DNA of 64,000 nt from Methylobacterium sp. 10 (GTDB lineage: Bacteria; Pseudomonadota; Alphaproteobacteria; Rhizobiales; Beijerinckiaceae). The position numbers and the translations under genes are program-made. The stretch is taken from positions 69,501 to 133,500 of the forward strand of contig NZ_KI912577.1 in assembly GCF_000519085.1 (NCBI RefSeq), given 5' to 3'. Positions 7,889 to 16,918 of this stretch are shown piece by piece. Numbering within the stretch: the first letter of the stretch is position 1; each line of letters starts with the position of its first letter. The notes under the pieces were generated by a model. It had not been told where the DNA came from, did no database searches, and saw only the letters and a program-made list of their open reading frames with translations.

Positions 7889-8995
7889 TCATCGGTCCAT
7901 CGCGACGGGATCGACGTGGGCGGCGACGAGTCGGGAAATAGCCGCCTCCACCAGATCCGGCCCCGCCCGCAAGGCGCCGAGTTCCACGCCGGACATGGCG
8001 AGCATCACCGGGGCGAGATGGGGCGAGGGCCGGCCCTCCGCATCGAACAGCGCGAGATCGTCCTCGATCTTGAGTCCGACGCTGGCGGCGATTCGCGTGG
8101 CGTAATTGCGGATCCTGACCTCGTCGTTGCCGCAGAGCGGAGCCGGTGCGGCGAGATCCTGAAGCCGCAGGCCCGGCATTCCGGCCGCGAGGGCGGGCAA
8201 AGCGGCCGATTCCGCCGCGAACCTTTCCGCCAGCCGGGAGGACGGCGATGTTGCCGTGGTCGCGGACGGACTCGCGATGATCGCCGTGATCGCGGGCCTG
8301 CCGATCGTCTCGGCGGCTCCCGCGACGCGGATGGGTCTGGGTTTGGGCCCGCCCGCCATCCTCGCCAGCGGCGACCAGGGCTGGACCCGAAGGGGTCCGC
8401 TCCGCACCACCATGCGGGGCTTTCGCGACCCTCCCCGCGCATGGCGGGCGAGGTAGCGGGCGCGCAGGGTCTTGCCGAGCCCGAGGGGCGCGAGGCCGGT
8501 GGAGACCTTTCCGCCCGATACCCCGGAGCTCGAAACGGAGCATTCCGCCGGCGCCCAACGGCGCACGATGGACAGGGCATTGCGGCGGCCGAACTCGCGG
8601 TAGTAGCGCCGCAGCAGGAGGGCCGCCGCGTCGGCGCCATCGCCGGCGGTGGCAAACCCGGTATGCCCTTCCGCATCGCTGCCGATCTCGCCCCGCCAGC
8701 GGGCGCTCTTGATGCACCAGTAATTGTTGAGCTTGACGCAGCGCGCGACGAAGGCCGGCGGCACCGGCGCGTAGCGCGCGACCAGGGCGAGGGAAGCAGG
8801 ACGCAGGGCGGTCCCGGCTTCCGCCCGCCACGTCGATACGGCCCGGTCCTCGGGAACGAACCGAGGAACCTCTGACGGAGAGGCAGCCATCTCCAGAATC
8901 GATTCCGCCCGGGCCACGACCCTCTTCACGGCGTCGAGGCCGATATCCGCGCGCGGCAACAGGGATGTCAGGACGAGAAGCGTGGTGACGAACAC
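7889..8995 (-). CDS. Hypothetical protein with a P5-like (lysozyme-fold/transglycosylase-like) region split by a basic insertion
   Basis: A 368-residue protein with a hydrophobic start (FVTTLLVLTSLLP), which may be a signal or anchor. Residues 85-155 (LNNYWCIKSARWRGEIG, GHTGFATAGDGADAA, LLLRRYYREFG, ALSIVRRWAPAEC) resemble the phage structural protein P5/endolysin-type domain, whose hallmark is NNPGNIR, then GF..F....GIRA, then a final RWAP. A basic, proline-rich stretch of about 140 residues follows. A block like the end of the same domain, NDEVRIRNYATRIAASVGL, then comes near the C-terminus. The assignment is by pattern and the peptidoglycan role is inference. The GTG start at 8995 has no clear ribosome binding site, and an ATG at 8890 is an alternative. 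Confidence 0.5.
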   Translation of the reverse strand: MFVTTLLVLTSLLPRADIGLDAVKRVVARAESILEMAASPSEVPRFVPEDRAVSTWRAEAGTALRPASLALVARYAPVPPAFVARCVKLNNYWCIKSARWRGEIGSDAEGHTGFATAGDGADAAALLLRRYYREFGRRNALSIVRRWAPAECSVSSSGVSGGKVSTGLAPLGLGKTLRARYLARHARGGSRKPRMVVRSGPLRVQPWSPLARMAGGPKPRPIRVAGAAETIGRPAITAIIASPSATTATSPSSRLAERFAAESAALPALAAGMPGLRLQDLAAPAPLCGNDEVRIRNYATRIAASVGLKIEDDLALFDAEGRPSPHLAPVMLAMSGVELGALRAGPDLVEAAISRLVAAHVDPVAMDR

Positions 8996-9068
8996 GGGAT
9001 CAGCGGTGATGGGCCATGGTCCTGAGCAACGGCCCAGTCCATGATCCGTTCATTCCGCCCGCGCCGGG

Positions 9069-9593
9069 TCAGGCGGCCTCGTCGCGATCGAGGCCCTTGG
9101 GCGTCACGAACCGTTCGAGCCGGCCCTTGCCGGGACGGAAATCCGTCCAGGCCTCGCCCTCGATGTCGATCACGGCAAGCGCCGCGGTCGGGAACTCCAC
9201 GGAGAGCCGACCCCTCGCCTCCCGAGGACCGTCGCCGACGAGATCGAGGGCGAGGTCCTGGAGGCCGGGATTGTGCCCGACCATGAGCAGGGTCCCGACA
9301 TCGGCGGGCGTCGCGCGGATGACCTTGAGCAGCGCGCTGTCCGGCGCTTCGTAGATCGCATCGACGATCTCGGCCTCGGGGTCGCCGAGGGCGGCGGACA
9401 TGCCCTCCCAGGTCGACCGCGTCCTGAGCGAGGGCGAGACCACGACCCTCTGCGGCACGAGGTCATGCTCCGCGAGATAGGCCCCCATCTGCGGCGCGGC
9501 CTTGAAGCCCCGTGGATTGAGCGGACGGTCGATATCGCGCACGCCCGGCGAACGGTCGGATTTGGCGTGGCGCAGGAGCATCAGGCGGCGCAT
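9069..9593 (-). CDS. SixA-type histidine phosphatase family protein
   Basis: A 174-residue phosphatase of the histidine (phosphoglycerate mutase-like) superfamily. The catalytic RHA motif sits at MLLRHAKSDRSPG, where the His becomes phosphorylated. Arg58 lies in VVSPSLRTRSTWEG, a glutamate in IYEAPDSALL, and the second catalytic His in MVGHNPGLQDLAL. The RHAKS form and short length match the SixA branch, which in E. coli acts on phosphohistidine of phosphotransferase or HPt proteins; the substrate here is unknown. The ATG at 9593 has AGGAAGG upstream. The aldo/keto reductase lies 29 bases upstream on the same strand. An orphan HPt protein lies 10 kb away, but no link can be shown. Confidence 0.85.
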   Translation of the reverse strand: MRRLMLLRHAKSDRSPGVRDIDRPLNPRGFKAAPQMGAYLAEHDLVPQRVVVSPSLRTRSTWEGMSAALGDPEAEIVDAIYEAPDSALLKVIRATPADVGTLLMVGHNPGLQDLALDLVGDGPREARGRLSVEFPTAALAVIDIEGEAWTDFRPGKGRLERFVTPKGLDRDEAA

Positions 9594-9622
9594 GGGCGGA
9601 AAACCTTCCTGGTACGGAGACG

Positions 9623-10603
9623 TTACTGGAAGCCGACGACGGGATGCGGAGTGTAGAGCGCTTCGAGGGCGGCGATTTCGTCGGCATCCAGCGCCAGGTC
9701 GAGAGCCGCCACGGCATCGGTCAGATGGGCGGGTTTCGACACTCCGATGATCGGCGCGGTGACGATGGGCTTCTGGATGACCCAGGCCAAAGCCACCTGC
9801 GCCTGCGAAACGCCGCGCGCTTGCGCGATCTCCGCCACCTTGCCGACGATGGCCCGGTCCGCCTCCTCGGCAGAGGCATAGAGCCGCTTGCCGACCTCGT
9901 CGGAATCCTGGCGCGCGCTCCCCTCGTCCCAGTCGCGGGTCAGGCGCCCGCGCGCCAGCGGACTCCAGGGCAGGACACCGATGCCCTGGTCGGCGCAGAG
10001 CGGCAGCATCTCGCGCTCCTCCTCGCGGTGGAGAAGGTTGTAATGGTCCTGCATCGTCGAGAACCGGGTCCAGCCATGGAGATCGGCGGTGAACAGGGCC
10101 TTGGCGAATTGCCATGCGTACATGGAGGACGCGCCGATGTAGCGGGCCTTGCCGGCCTTCACCACGTCGTGGAGGGCCTCCATCGTCACCTCGATAGGCG
10201 TGCCGTAATCCCAGCGATGGATCTGGAAGAGATCCACATGGTCGGTGCCGAGGCGCTTCAGGCTGGCATCGATGGAGGCGAAGATCGCCTTGCGGGAGAG
10301 GCCGCCGGCATTGGGCTGGTCCTTGAGCGGATAATAGCACTTGGTGGCCAGCACAATGGAGTCGCGGTCGGCGAAGTCCTTGAGGGCGCGCCCGACGATC
10401 TCCTCGCTGGTACCGTCGGAGTAGTAATTCGCCGTGTCGAAGAAGTTGATGCCGAGTTCGATCGCCTGCCGGATGAGCGGGCGGCTCTCCTCCTCGGGCA
10501 TGGTCCAGGGATGGGGGCCGCGCTCGGGAATGCCGTAGGTCATGCAGCCGAGGCAGAGCGACGACACGTCGAGGCCGGTCCGGCCGAGCTTTTTCAGTTT
10601 CAT
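9623..10603 (-). CDS. Aldo/keto reductase (YajO/YeaE-like)
   Basis: A 326-residue NAD(P)H-dependent oxidoreductase of the aldo/keto reductase superfamily. It begins MKLKKLGRTGLDVSSLCLGC. The catalytic tetrad is visible: Asp and Tyr in FFDTANYYSDG, Lys in VLATKCYYP, and His in FQIHRWDYG. The C-terminal nucleotide-binding loop (WVIQKPIVTAPIIGVSKP) is also present, with the family ending HPVVGF. A TTG six bases upstream (10609) is a possible start, but GGAG lies eight bases before the ATG at 10603 and only two bases before the TTG, so the ATG is preferred. The physiological aldehyde or ketone substrate cannot be told from sequence. Confidence 0.9.
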   Translation of the reverse strand: MKLKKLGRTGLDVSSLCLGCMTYGIPERGPHPWTMPEEESRPLIRQAIELGINFFDTANYYSDGTSEEIVGRALKDFADRDSIVLATKCYYPLKDQPNAGGLSRKAIFASIDASLKRLGTDHVDLFQIHRWDYGTPIEVTMEALHDVVKAGKARYIGASSMYAWQFAKALFTADLHGWTRFSTMQDHYNLLHREEEREMLPLCADQGIGVLPWSPLARGRLTRDWDEGSARQDSDEVGKRLYASAEEADRAIVGKVAEIAQARGVSQAQVALAWVIQKPIVTAPIIGVSKPAHLTDAVAALDLALDADEIAALEALYTPHPVVGFQ

Positions 10604-10700
10604 GGACAATACTCCGATGACGTGTCGGCCCTATCCGGGCCTGCCGTCGCTCACCCCCAGGGCGCGGTCTCGATGGCGGCGCCCTGTTTTCACGTCTTCG

Positions 10701-10814
10701 CGTCATCCTGGGGCCGCGTAGCGGAGCCCAGGATCCAGAAACGCAGGTCCGGCCCGTTCCTGGCATCGTCATGGCTCTGGATCCCAGGCTCGGCTCCGGC
10801 GCCCCGGGATGACG
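10701..10814. repeat. Long imperfect palindromic intergenic repeat (cgtcatcc ... ggatgacg)
   Basis: Left arm CGTCATCCTGGGGC (from 10701) and right arm GCCCCGGGATGACG (ending 10814), with a second matched pair, GGATCCAG at 10731 and CTGGATCC nearer the centre at 10777. It is about 114 bp and lies between two minus-strand genes (MoxR and aldo/keto reductase). It looks like a REP/BIME-type element of alphaproteobacterial genomes. It could fold into a long hairpin in RNA and attenuate read-through. Confidence 0.7.
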
Positions 10815-10837
10815 GCGCGGCTTGATACCCGCCCGCT

Positions 10838-11689
<852 letters not shown>

Positions 11690-11827
11690 GAGGCGTCCGT
11701 CCGTGCGGGGGTTGCGGGGCCAACGGCCCAGTACGGCACCATCGCCGTTCTCGGCCGCCGTTCTAGCCGTTTCTTGTCGGTGTCGATCCGACCGGATATA
11801 TGACCGGCTATACGGTGGAGGCGAGCC

Positions 11828-12130
11828 ATGGACAACACGTCGCAGAAGCGAGCGCTCAGCGCCTATCGGCTCCGACTGACGCAGCGCGGCATAGCACGCT
11901 TCGAAGTGGTGGCGAGGGAAACCGACCGCCCGCTGATCCGTTCCATCGCCCGTCGGCTGACGGAGGACGGGCCGGACGCCGCCCGCATCCGCACTGCCCT
12001 CACCGACGCGCTCCAGGGCCCGCCTGAAAAGACGGGCGGTATTCTCGCCGCCCTGCGCAGGTCTCCGCTGGTGGGGTCGGATCTGGAGCTGAATCGCGAC
12101 AAGGGAGCGGGGCGCGGGATCGACCTGTGA
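11828..12130 (+). CDS. vapB: Putative VapB-type antitoxin
   Basis: A 100-residue basic protein (MDNTSQKRALSAYRLRLTQRG) that overlaps a PIN-domain toxin gene by the last bases of its stop codon, the classic antitoxin-toxin arrangement. The central part (RSIARRLTEDGPDAARIRTAL) is found in antitoxins of this VapB subgroup. The C-terminal part is charged and probably wraps the toxin. There is a good ribosome binding site (GGAGGCGAG, ending about three bases before the ATG). By family, the complex would repress its own promoter, but I do not see a clear palindromic operator in the 138 bases upstream. Identification rests mainly on the partner gene. Confidence 0.7.
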   Translation: MDNTSQKRALSAYRLRLTQRGIARFEVVARETDRPLIRSIARRLTEDGPDAARIRTALTDALQGPPEKTGGILAALRRSPLVGSDLELNRDKGAGRGIDL

Positions 12131-12573
12131 CCCGCTATCTTCTCGACACCAACGTCATCAGCGACATCGTCAAGCCGACGCCTTCCCCCTTGCTGACGGC
12201 CTGGCTGGCGGATCGACCGGATTCCAACCTTTTCATTGCCTCCCTCACGGTGGCGGAGATCCGAAGGGGCATTCTGGAGATGCCCAGCGGCCGCAAGCGA
12301 GACGATCTGGAAGCGTGGTTTTCCGGCAAGGACGGACCCGTCGCCCTGTTCGCGGGCCGAACTCTGTCCTTCGACGGCGACGCGGCGCTCGTGTGGGCGA
12401 GGCTGATGGCGGAGGGGCGGCGGGCCGGCCGTCCCCGCTCCGCCCTCGACATGATCATCGCGGCGATCGCGCAGGTGAACGACTGCGTCGTGGTCACCGC
12501 GAACGAGCGGGATTTCATCGGTCTGACGGTCATCAACCCCACGCGGCAGGCACCGGAGGATCGACCGGCCTGA
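12127..12573 (+). CDS. vapC: VapC-type PIN-domain toxin ribonuclease
   Basis: A 148-residue PIN-domain protein, the ribonuclease toxin of a type II toxin-antitoxin pair. The first acidic residue is in RYLLDTNVISD, the conserved Glu is in SLTVAEIRRGILEMP, and the later acids are in RSALDMIIAAIAQ and VTANERDFIGL, giving a complete Mg-binding active site. The GTG start overlaps the antitoxin stop (GTGA at 12127), so production is coupled. Its C-terminus (INPTRQ) is family-typical. It converges on the minus-strand gene at 12583 with nine bases between. The pair looks intact. Confidence 0.9.
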   Translation: MTRYLLDTNVISDIVKPTPSPLLTAWLADRPDSNLFIASLTVAEIRRGILEMPSGRKRDDLEAWFSGKDGPVALFAGRTLSFDGDAALVWARLMAEGRRAGRPRSALDMIIAAIAQVNDCVVVTANERDFIGLTVINPTRQAPEDRPA

Positions 12574-12582
12574 ACAGGCGAC

Positions 12583-13227
12583 TCACAACGACTTCCCGTC
12601 ACTCCACACGCAGTTCGAGGCGAGGATCGCGAGGTTCACGTCGGATTTCTGCGGTTGCGGCAGCACCTTGCCGTCCATGGCGAGATCGATCTTCATCTCG
12701 ACCTGGCCCTTGGCCTCGTTGGTCCGGCGGGAGAAGTAGCAATATTGTTGGAACGGCACCTCCTCGTTGGCACGGAAGTTCCAGCCGGTGACGATCTGGC
12801 CGTCCATGTAGGGCACCTGCTTGAACACGGTGAAGGTTGTGTTCACCGTGGCCTTCGAGGCGGGCGCCGCGTCCTTGCCGAGCTGGGCCTGGGTGGGCGA
12901 CGGGGAGGAGCGGACGGGGCCGCCCTCCAGCTTCAGGACGTTGTCGGTGAGGGTCACCTCGCCCTTGGTCTTCAGGGTCACGTCCGCCAGCGCGGTCTGC
13001 ATGGCGGCGGCGATCTTCTCGGCCGCCGAGTCGAACTGGTTCATGTAGGCGTAGCCGTAGGACGCCGCTCCGATGCCGATGCCGGCGAGTGCTGCGAAGA
13101 CTCCCGCCCCGCTCGCCCGCAACAGGAAGGCACGCGCGGCGGTGATCCGCGTCTCCGCCCGGAGCCGGCCGTTGACGCTCTGGGCGAGAACCACGTTCTC
13201 CGGCGTTCCCGATGCGTGGATGCTCAT
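12583..13227 (-). CDS. Hypothetical membrane-anchored protein, partner of the 13224 coiled-coil membrane protein
   Basis: A 214-residue protein with one membrane segment at about residues 33-62 (ASGAGVFAALAGIGIGAASYGYAYM) after a basic cytoplasmic start. The rest (from about residue 63) would be periplasmic: a helix (FDSAAEKIAAAMQTALADV), then a beta-rich part (GEVTLTDNVLKLEGGPV, TTFTVFKQVPYMDGQIVTGWNF), ending with a cysteine in ASNCVWSDGKSL. I do not recognise the family. It overlaps the upstream gene by ATGA (13224-13227), which implies a tight two-gene operon. Both proteins have long exported or helical parts, so an envelope-spanning complex is a reasonable guess, no more. Confidence 0.6.
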   Translation of the reverse strand: MSIHASGTPENVVLAQSVNGRLRAETRITAARAFLLRASGAGVFAALAGIGIGAASYGYAYMNQFDSAAEKIAAAMQTALADVTLKTKGEVTLTDNVLKLEGGPVRSSPSPTQAQLGKDAAPASKATVNTTFTVFKQVPYMDGQIVTGWNFRANEEVPFQQYCYFSRRTNEAKGQVEMKIDLAMDGKVLPQPQKSDVNLAILASNCVWSDGKSL

Positions 13228-14435
13228 GCGCCGGCTCCCGCGCTGGCCACCGGCGGCAAGTTGGTATTGTTGGTGCTGGGCGCGGTGCGGCGATCCATCG
13301 GGATCACCTCGCCGGTGGGCGTCACGTCACGCACGGGCTTGGGTGGTGCCAACCCCATCTCCTGGCGCAGGGACTCGGTGATCGAGTCGAGCATGTAGGG
13401 CGTCGCCTCGAGATTCACGGCCGCGCCGAGATCGTCCTCGTCCATGAAGGTCTTGCGCACGGAGACGGCACAGAGCGCCAGGATGGTGGAGGCGAAGGCG
13501 GCGCAGAGGGCTGGTACGAACACGAAAATGCGCAGGAAGGCGTGGACCTGCGCGTCGGTCACGTCGATCGGGTCGACGCCGTAGACCATGGCGGTGAAGG
13601 AGTGGAGCTGCGAGCGGTTCACCGAGTTGCGGTAGGCCTGCTCGGCATCGGCCACCTTGCGCTCGGCCGCGCCGCGGTCGAGTTCGGCCCGGGCCTTGCG
13701 CGCCTCCTCCAGGGACTTGGTCACCACCGCCCGGTCGGCGCCGGCCTTGCCGACGCTGGCGTTGAGGGTCGCCGTGCGCGGATCGGTGACGCATTTCAGG
13801 TTGGAATAGCGCTGGCCCTTGCTGTTGGTGCCGGAGACGCGCTCGCAGCGCTGGGCCGGCAGGGCCGAGAGCTGGCTCGCATTCTCGGCGGCGCGCTTCT
13901 CGATCTGGTCGAGTTCCGCGGTGTATTGCGCCACGCGCGCGTCGGCGGAGGCGATGCGGCCGTCGATGGTCGAGCGGTCGGCCTGCGCGTCCTTGAGGGC
14001 GGTCTTGGCCTTGGCCGCATCCATCAGGCGCGGGTGGAACATCATTTCGCCGAGCTGCGACACCGATTTCGTCGTGACGCCGGCGGCGAAGATGATCCCG
14101 ACGATGGCCAGCGCCCGGATGAAGTAGGAGCGCTGGGTCCGCGCCAGGATGCCCAGCGGCACGCGACAGAGCTCCACCGCCGCATAGACCAGCGGCGCCA
14201 GCAGCATGAAGTAGAAGGCCTTGTCGTCCCCGTCGCTGTAGACCCCGGCGAACAGCCAGGCGCCCCAGAGCGAGGCGCCGATGACCATGAACTCCACGAG
14301 ATAGGCGATTCCGACATAGCCCCACTTGATCCGGTAGCCCTTCTCCAGGTGACGCTCGTGGGTCCAGCGTTCGGATTCGCGGATCCAGTCGCGGCGCTCG
14401 CGCTGAACATCCCGGTTGGGGGCCGACTTTCGCAT
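13224..14435 (-). CDS. Hypothetical four-segment membrane protein with a central coiled coil
   Basis: A 403-residue protein, not recognised. Three hydrophobic segments lie in the first 135 residues (GYVGIAYLVEFMVIGASLWG, FYFMLLAPLVYAAVELC, ALAIVGIIFAAGVTT). A helical coiled-coil stretch of about 150 residues follows, carrying a cysteine pair (AQRCERVSG and SNLKCVTDP). A fourth segment (IFVFVPALCAAFASTILALC) and a proline/threonine-rich tail complete it. The layout, membrane helices flanking a loop with a coiled coil, resembles DUF4407-like proteins without a firm match. It forms an operon with 12583-13227. A perfect TTAA-N7-TTAA box lies 62 bases upstream of its ATG, which suggests control by the cell-cycle regulator CtrA. 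Confidence 0.6.
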   Translation of the reverse strand: MRKSAPNRDVQRERRDWIRESERWTHERHLEKGYRIKWGYVGIAYLVEFMVIGASLWGAWLFAGVYSDGDDKAFYFMLLAPLVYAAVELCRVPLGILARTQRSYFIRALAIVGIIFAAGVTTKSVSQLGEMMFHPRLMDAAKAKTALKDAQADRSTIDGRIASADARVAQYTAELDQIEKRAAENASQLSALPAQRCERVSGTNSKGQRYSNLKCVTDPRTATLNASVGKAGADRAVVTKSLEEARKARAELDRGAAERKVADAEQAYRNSVNRSQLHSFTAMVYGVDPIDVTDAQVHAFLRIFVFVPALCAAFASTILALCAVSVRKTFMDEDDLGAAVNLEATPYMLDSITESLRQEMGLAPPKPVRDVTPTGEVIPMDRRTAPSTNNTNLPPVASAGAGA

Positions 14436-14799
14436 GAGGCACTCGTGTCTTCAAAAAAACGCGACGAACGAAGAGAAGCAGGACGAAAGCCGGGTCTTAA
14501 CGGATCGTTAAGTTCGGCCTTATGCGGTCATTGTGCCGTTTTTGCGCCAACCTCTACCGCGGTGCAAAACCCGAGCCCCGAAACTTCGCCGTCGACGTGC
14601 ATGGCTCGCGCGCCGCGGCGATGAAATCCGCATGGGCCGGCGAATTGCAGGTTGCCCGGGCACCATAGGGGCTTGCATGGTCTTCCCGCTGCCGGCGAGC
14701 CCATTGCAGTCCCGCGGCCGGAGTTCCCTGTGCAGAACCTCGGCGGCTGCATCTCGGCCGGCCTTCGCACGCACCATTCTCGGGAGACCGCCTAGCTCG
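14436..14799. other. Divergent promoter region between the coiled-coil membrane operon and the Kef-type gene
   Basis: About 360 bases with no convincing gene. The part at 14440-14530 is markedly more AT-rich than its surroundings and contains the CtrA-like box at 14497-14511. The rest up to 14799 is an open extension of the Kef frame without the features of that protein family. Confidence 0.5.
14497..14511. promoter_or_regulatory. Perfect CtrA-type box (TTAA-N7-TTAA)
   Basis: TTAACGGATCGTTAA, with the flanking C and G extending it to a 17-bp palindrome (14496-14512). It exactly fits the alphaproteobacterial CtrA consensus. It lies 62-76 bases upstream of the start at 14435 (minus) and about 290 bases before the Kef start. 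Binding is inferred from the match. Confidence 0.5.
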
Positions 14800-16653
14800 A
14801 TGACGGACGTTCACGCCGGATCCTACAAGGAAGCGATCATCTTTCTCGTCACCGCGGGCGTGGTGGTGCCGCTGTTCCATCGGCTGCGGATCAGTCCGGT
14901 GCTGGGCTTCATCGGCGCGGGCGCGCTTCTCGGCCCCTTCGGCCTCGGGCGGCTCGCCGACACGATCCCCTGGCTCTCGATCTTCACCATCGGCAACCGG
15001 TCCGAGATCGCGCATCTGGCCGAGTTCGGCGTGATCTTCCTGATGTTCATGATCGGCGTCGAGCTGTCCTGGGAGAGGCTTCGCATCCTGCGCCGCCTCG
15101 TCTTCGGGCTCGGATCGGCCCAGGTGCTCGCCTCCTCCCTCGTCATCGGCATCATCCTGTTCGCCCTCGACGTACCGTTGGCCGCCTCCGTCATCGTGGG
15201 TCTCGCCCTCGCCCTGTCCTCCACCGCCGTGGTCCTGCCGGTCCTGGCAGAGCAGAAGCGCCTGAACACCCCGGCGGGCCGCGCCAGCTTCGCCGTGCTG
15301 CTGTTCCAGGACCTCGCCGTCGCGCCGATGCTGTTCGCCATCGCCGTGCTCGGCCGCAGCGACGGGGCGAATGTCGGAGGCGCCCTCGCCCTGGCGCTCG
15401 GACAGGCGGCCATCGCCCTCGTCCTTATCGTCGTCGCGGGCCGCCTCGCCCTGCGCCCGCTGTTCCAGCTCGTGGCCCGGACCCGCTCGCCGGAACTGTT
15501 CATGGCCGCCTGCCTCCTCGTCATCGTCGCGACCGCCCTGACGGCGGCGGCGAGCGGCCTCTCGATGACGCTCGGCGCCTTCGTCGCGGGCCTGCTCCTG
15601 GCGGAGACCGAGTATCGGCGGGCGATCGAGGCCACGATCGATCCGTTCAAGGGCCTGCTGCTCGGGGTCTTCTTCGTGTCGGTGGGCATGAACCTCGATC
15701 CGGCCCAACTGATGGCGGCGCCGAAGACCATCCTCGGCCTGTCCCTCGGGCTGATCCTGATCAAGGGTGCGGTGATCCTCGTGGCCGCCCGGCTCCTCCG
15801 CATCCCGCGCGGCGTCGCGCTGGAAGCCGCGCTGCTCCTCGGCCCCGGCGGCGAATTCGCCTTCGTCCTCATCGGCGGGGCCCTTGCCGGCGGCCTCGTG
15901 CCGGACGGCCTCGGCCAGGCGGCGCTGATCGTCACCACGGTGACGATGATCGCGATTCCGGGACTGGCGAGCCTGGCTCGGCGCCTGGGCAAGCGGATGT
16001 CCCGCTCCAATCTCGGCCGCGCCCGCGCCGAGCCGGTGCCGGACAAGCAGCAGAATCGCGTCATCATCGCCGGCTACGGCCGCGTCGGACGCCAGGTCGG
16101 CGAGATGCTCGCCCGCCACAAGATCCCGTATCTCGCCCTCGATGCCGACGCCGCCCGCGTCTCCGAGCATCGCCGCCTCGGCAATCCGGTCTATTTCGGC
16201 GATTCCTCCAACCCGGAACTGCTGCGGCGCTGCGACATCGCCAATGCCCGCGCCCTCGTCGTCACCCTCGACAATCCCCGCGCCGTGGAGGCGGTGGTGG
16301 AAGCGGCGCGCGCGGAGCGCCGCGACATCACCATCGTCGCCCGCGCCCGCGATGCCCGCCACGCCACGGCGCTCTACGAGATGGGCGTCGACGACGCCGT
16401 GCCGGAGACGATCGAGGCCTCCCTGCAGCTCTCGGAAGCCGTGCTGGTGGATGTGGGCGTCCCCATGGGCCTCGTCATCGCCTCGATCCACGAGCGGCGC
16501 GACGAGTACCGCTCGATGCTCAAGCGCAAGGAGACCGAGGTGAGGCCGGCGTTCCGTGCGCGCCGCACCGTGGGCAAGAACGTCGAGGCGGGGAAGGCGA
16601 CGGAAACCCGCGAAGCACCGCAGAAAGAAGAGTCGTCCTCGAAAAGTGCATGA
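14800..16653 (+). CDS. Kef-type monovalent cation:proton antiporter (CPA2) with TrkA-N domain
   Basis: A 617-residue inner-membrane antiporter of the KefB/KefC type (CPA2), probably exchanging K+ and H+. The membrane domain of about 12 segments fills residues 1-400 and includes LALALSSTAVVLPVL and the LLFQDLAVAPML motif, with the ion-binding QD pair, and LLLGPGGEFAFVLI. A RCK/TrkA-N domain starts at about residue 417 with the nucleotide loop IIAGYGRVGRQVG, and AGYGRVG and YFGDSSNPELL are typical. A short polar tail follows. The ATG at 14800 begins just before the first helix; the open frame upstream is not family-like. No ancillary KefF/KefG gene is nearby. Glutathione gating as in E. coli KefC cannot be judged. 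Confidence 0.9.
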   Translation: MTDVHAGSYKEAIIFLVTAGVVVPLFHRLRISPVLGFIGAGALLGPFGLGRLADTIPWLSIFTIGNRSEIAHLAEFGVIFLMFMIGVELSWERLRILRRLVFGLGSAQVLASSLVIGIILFALDVPLAASVIVGLALALSSTAVVLPVLAEQKRLNTPAGRASFAVLLFQDLAVAPMLFAIAVLGRSDGANVGGALALALGQAAIALVLIVVAGRLALRPLFQLVARTRSPELFMAACLLVIVATALTAAASGLSMTLGAFVAGLLLAETEYRRAIEATIDPFKGLLLGVFFVSVGMNLDPAQLMAAPKTILGLSLGLILIKGAVILVAARLLRIPRGVALEAALLLGPGGEFAFVLIGGALAGGLVPDGLGQAALIVTTVTMIAIPGLASLARRLGKRMSRSNLGRARAEPVPDKQQNRVIIAGYGRVGRQVGEMLARHKIPYLALDADAARVSEHRRLGNPVYFGDSSNPELLRRCDIANARALVVTLDNPRAVEAVVEAARAERRDITIVARARDARHATALYEMGVDDAVPETIEASLQLSEAVLVDVGVPMGLVIASIHERRDEYRSMLKRKETEVRPAFRARRTVGKNVEAGKATETREAPQKEESSSKSA

Positions 16654-16918
16654 TCGATCCGCCGTTGCGTCTTCTTCCGTACAGAGTGACGCGGCTACTT
16701 CGTCGGAGGAGTGGATAACTCGGGAGAGCACCTGAATTCAGGCGCATCCACCAACGAATGCTATTGCGGGCGTCGGAGCGCGGGATACTTTTGAGGTGTC
16801 GATCGTCTTCGAAGGCGCTGCTTCGAAGCGGCAATGGTCGTGACGACATGATGCTGGCCGGACGGAGCTTGTCCGCCGATCGCGGGACGGCGTGGCGGCA
16901 CATGGCGGGCGGACGGGA

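Noticed and set aside
14554-16731. A 725-residue minus-strand frame opposite the Kef-type gene
   Set aside because: Antisense shadow; Asp/Arg/His-rich composition typical of reversed high-GC frames.
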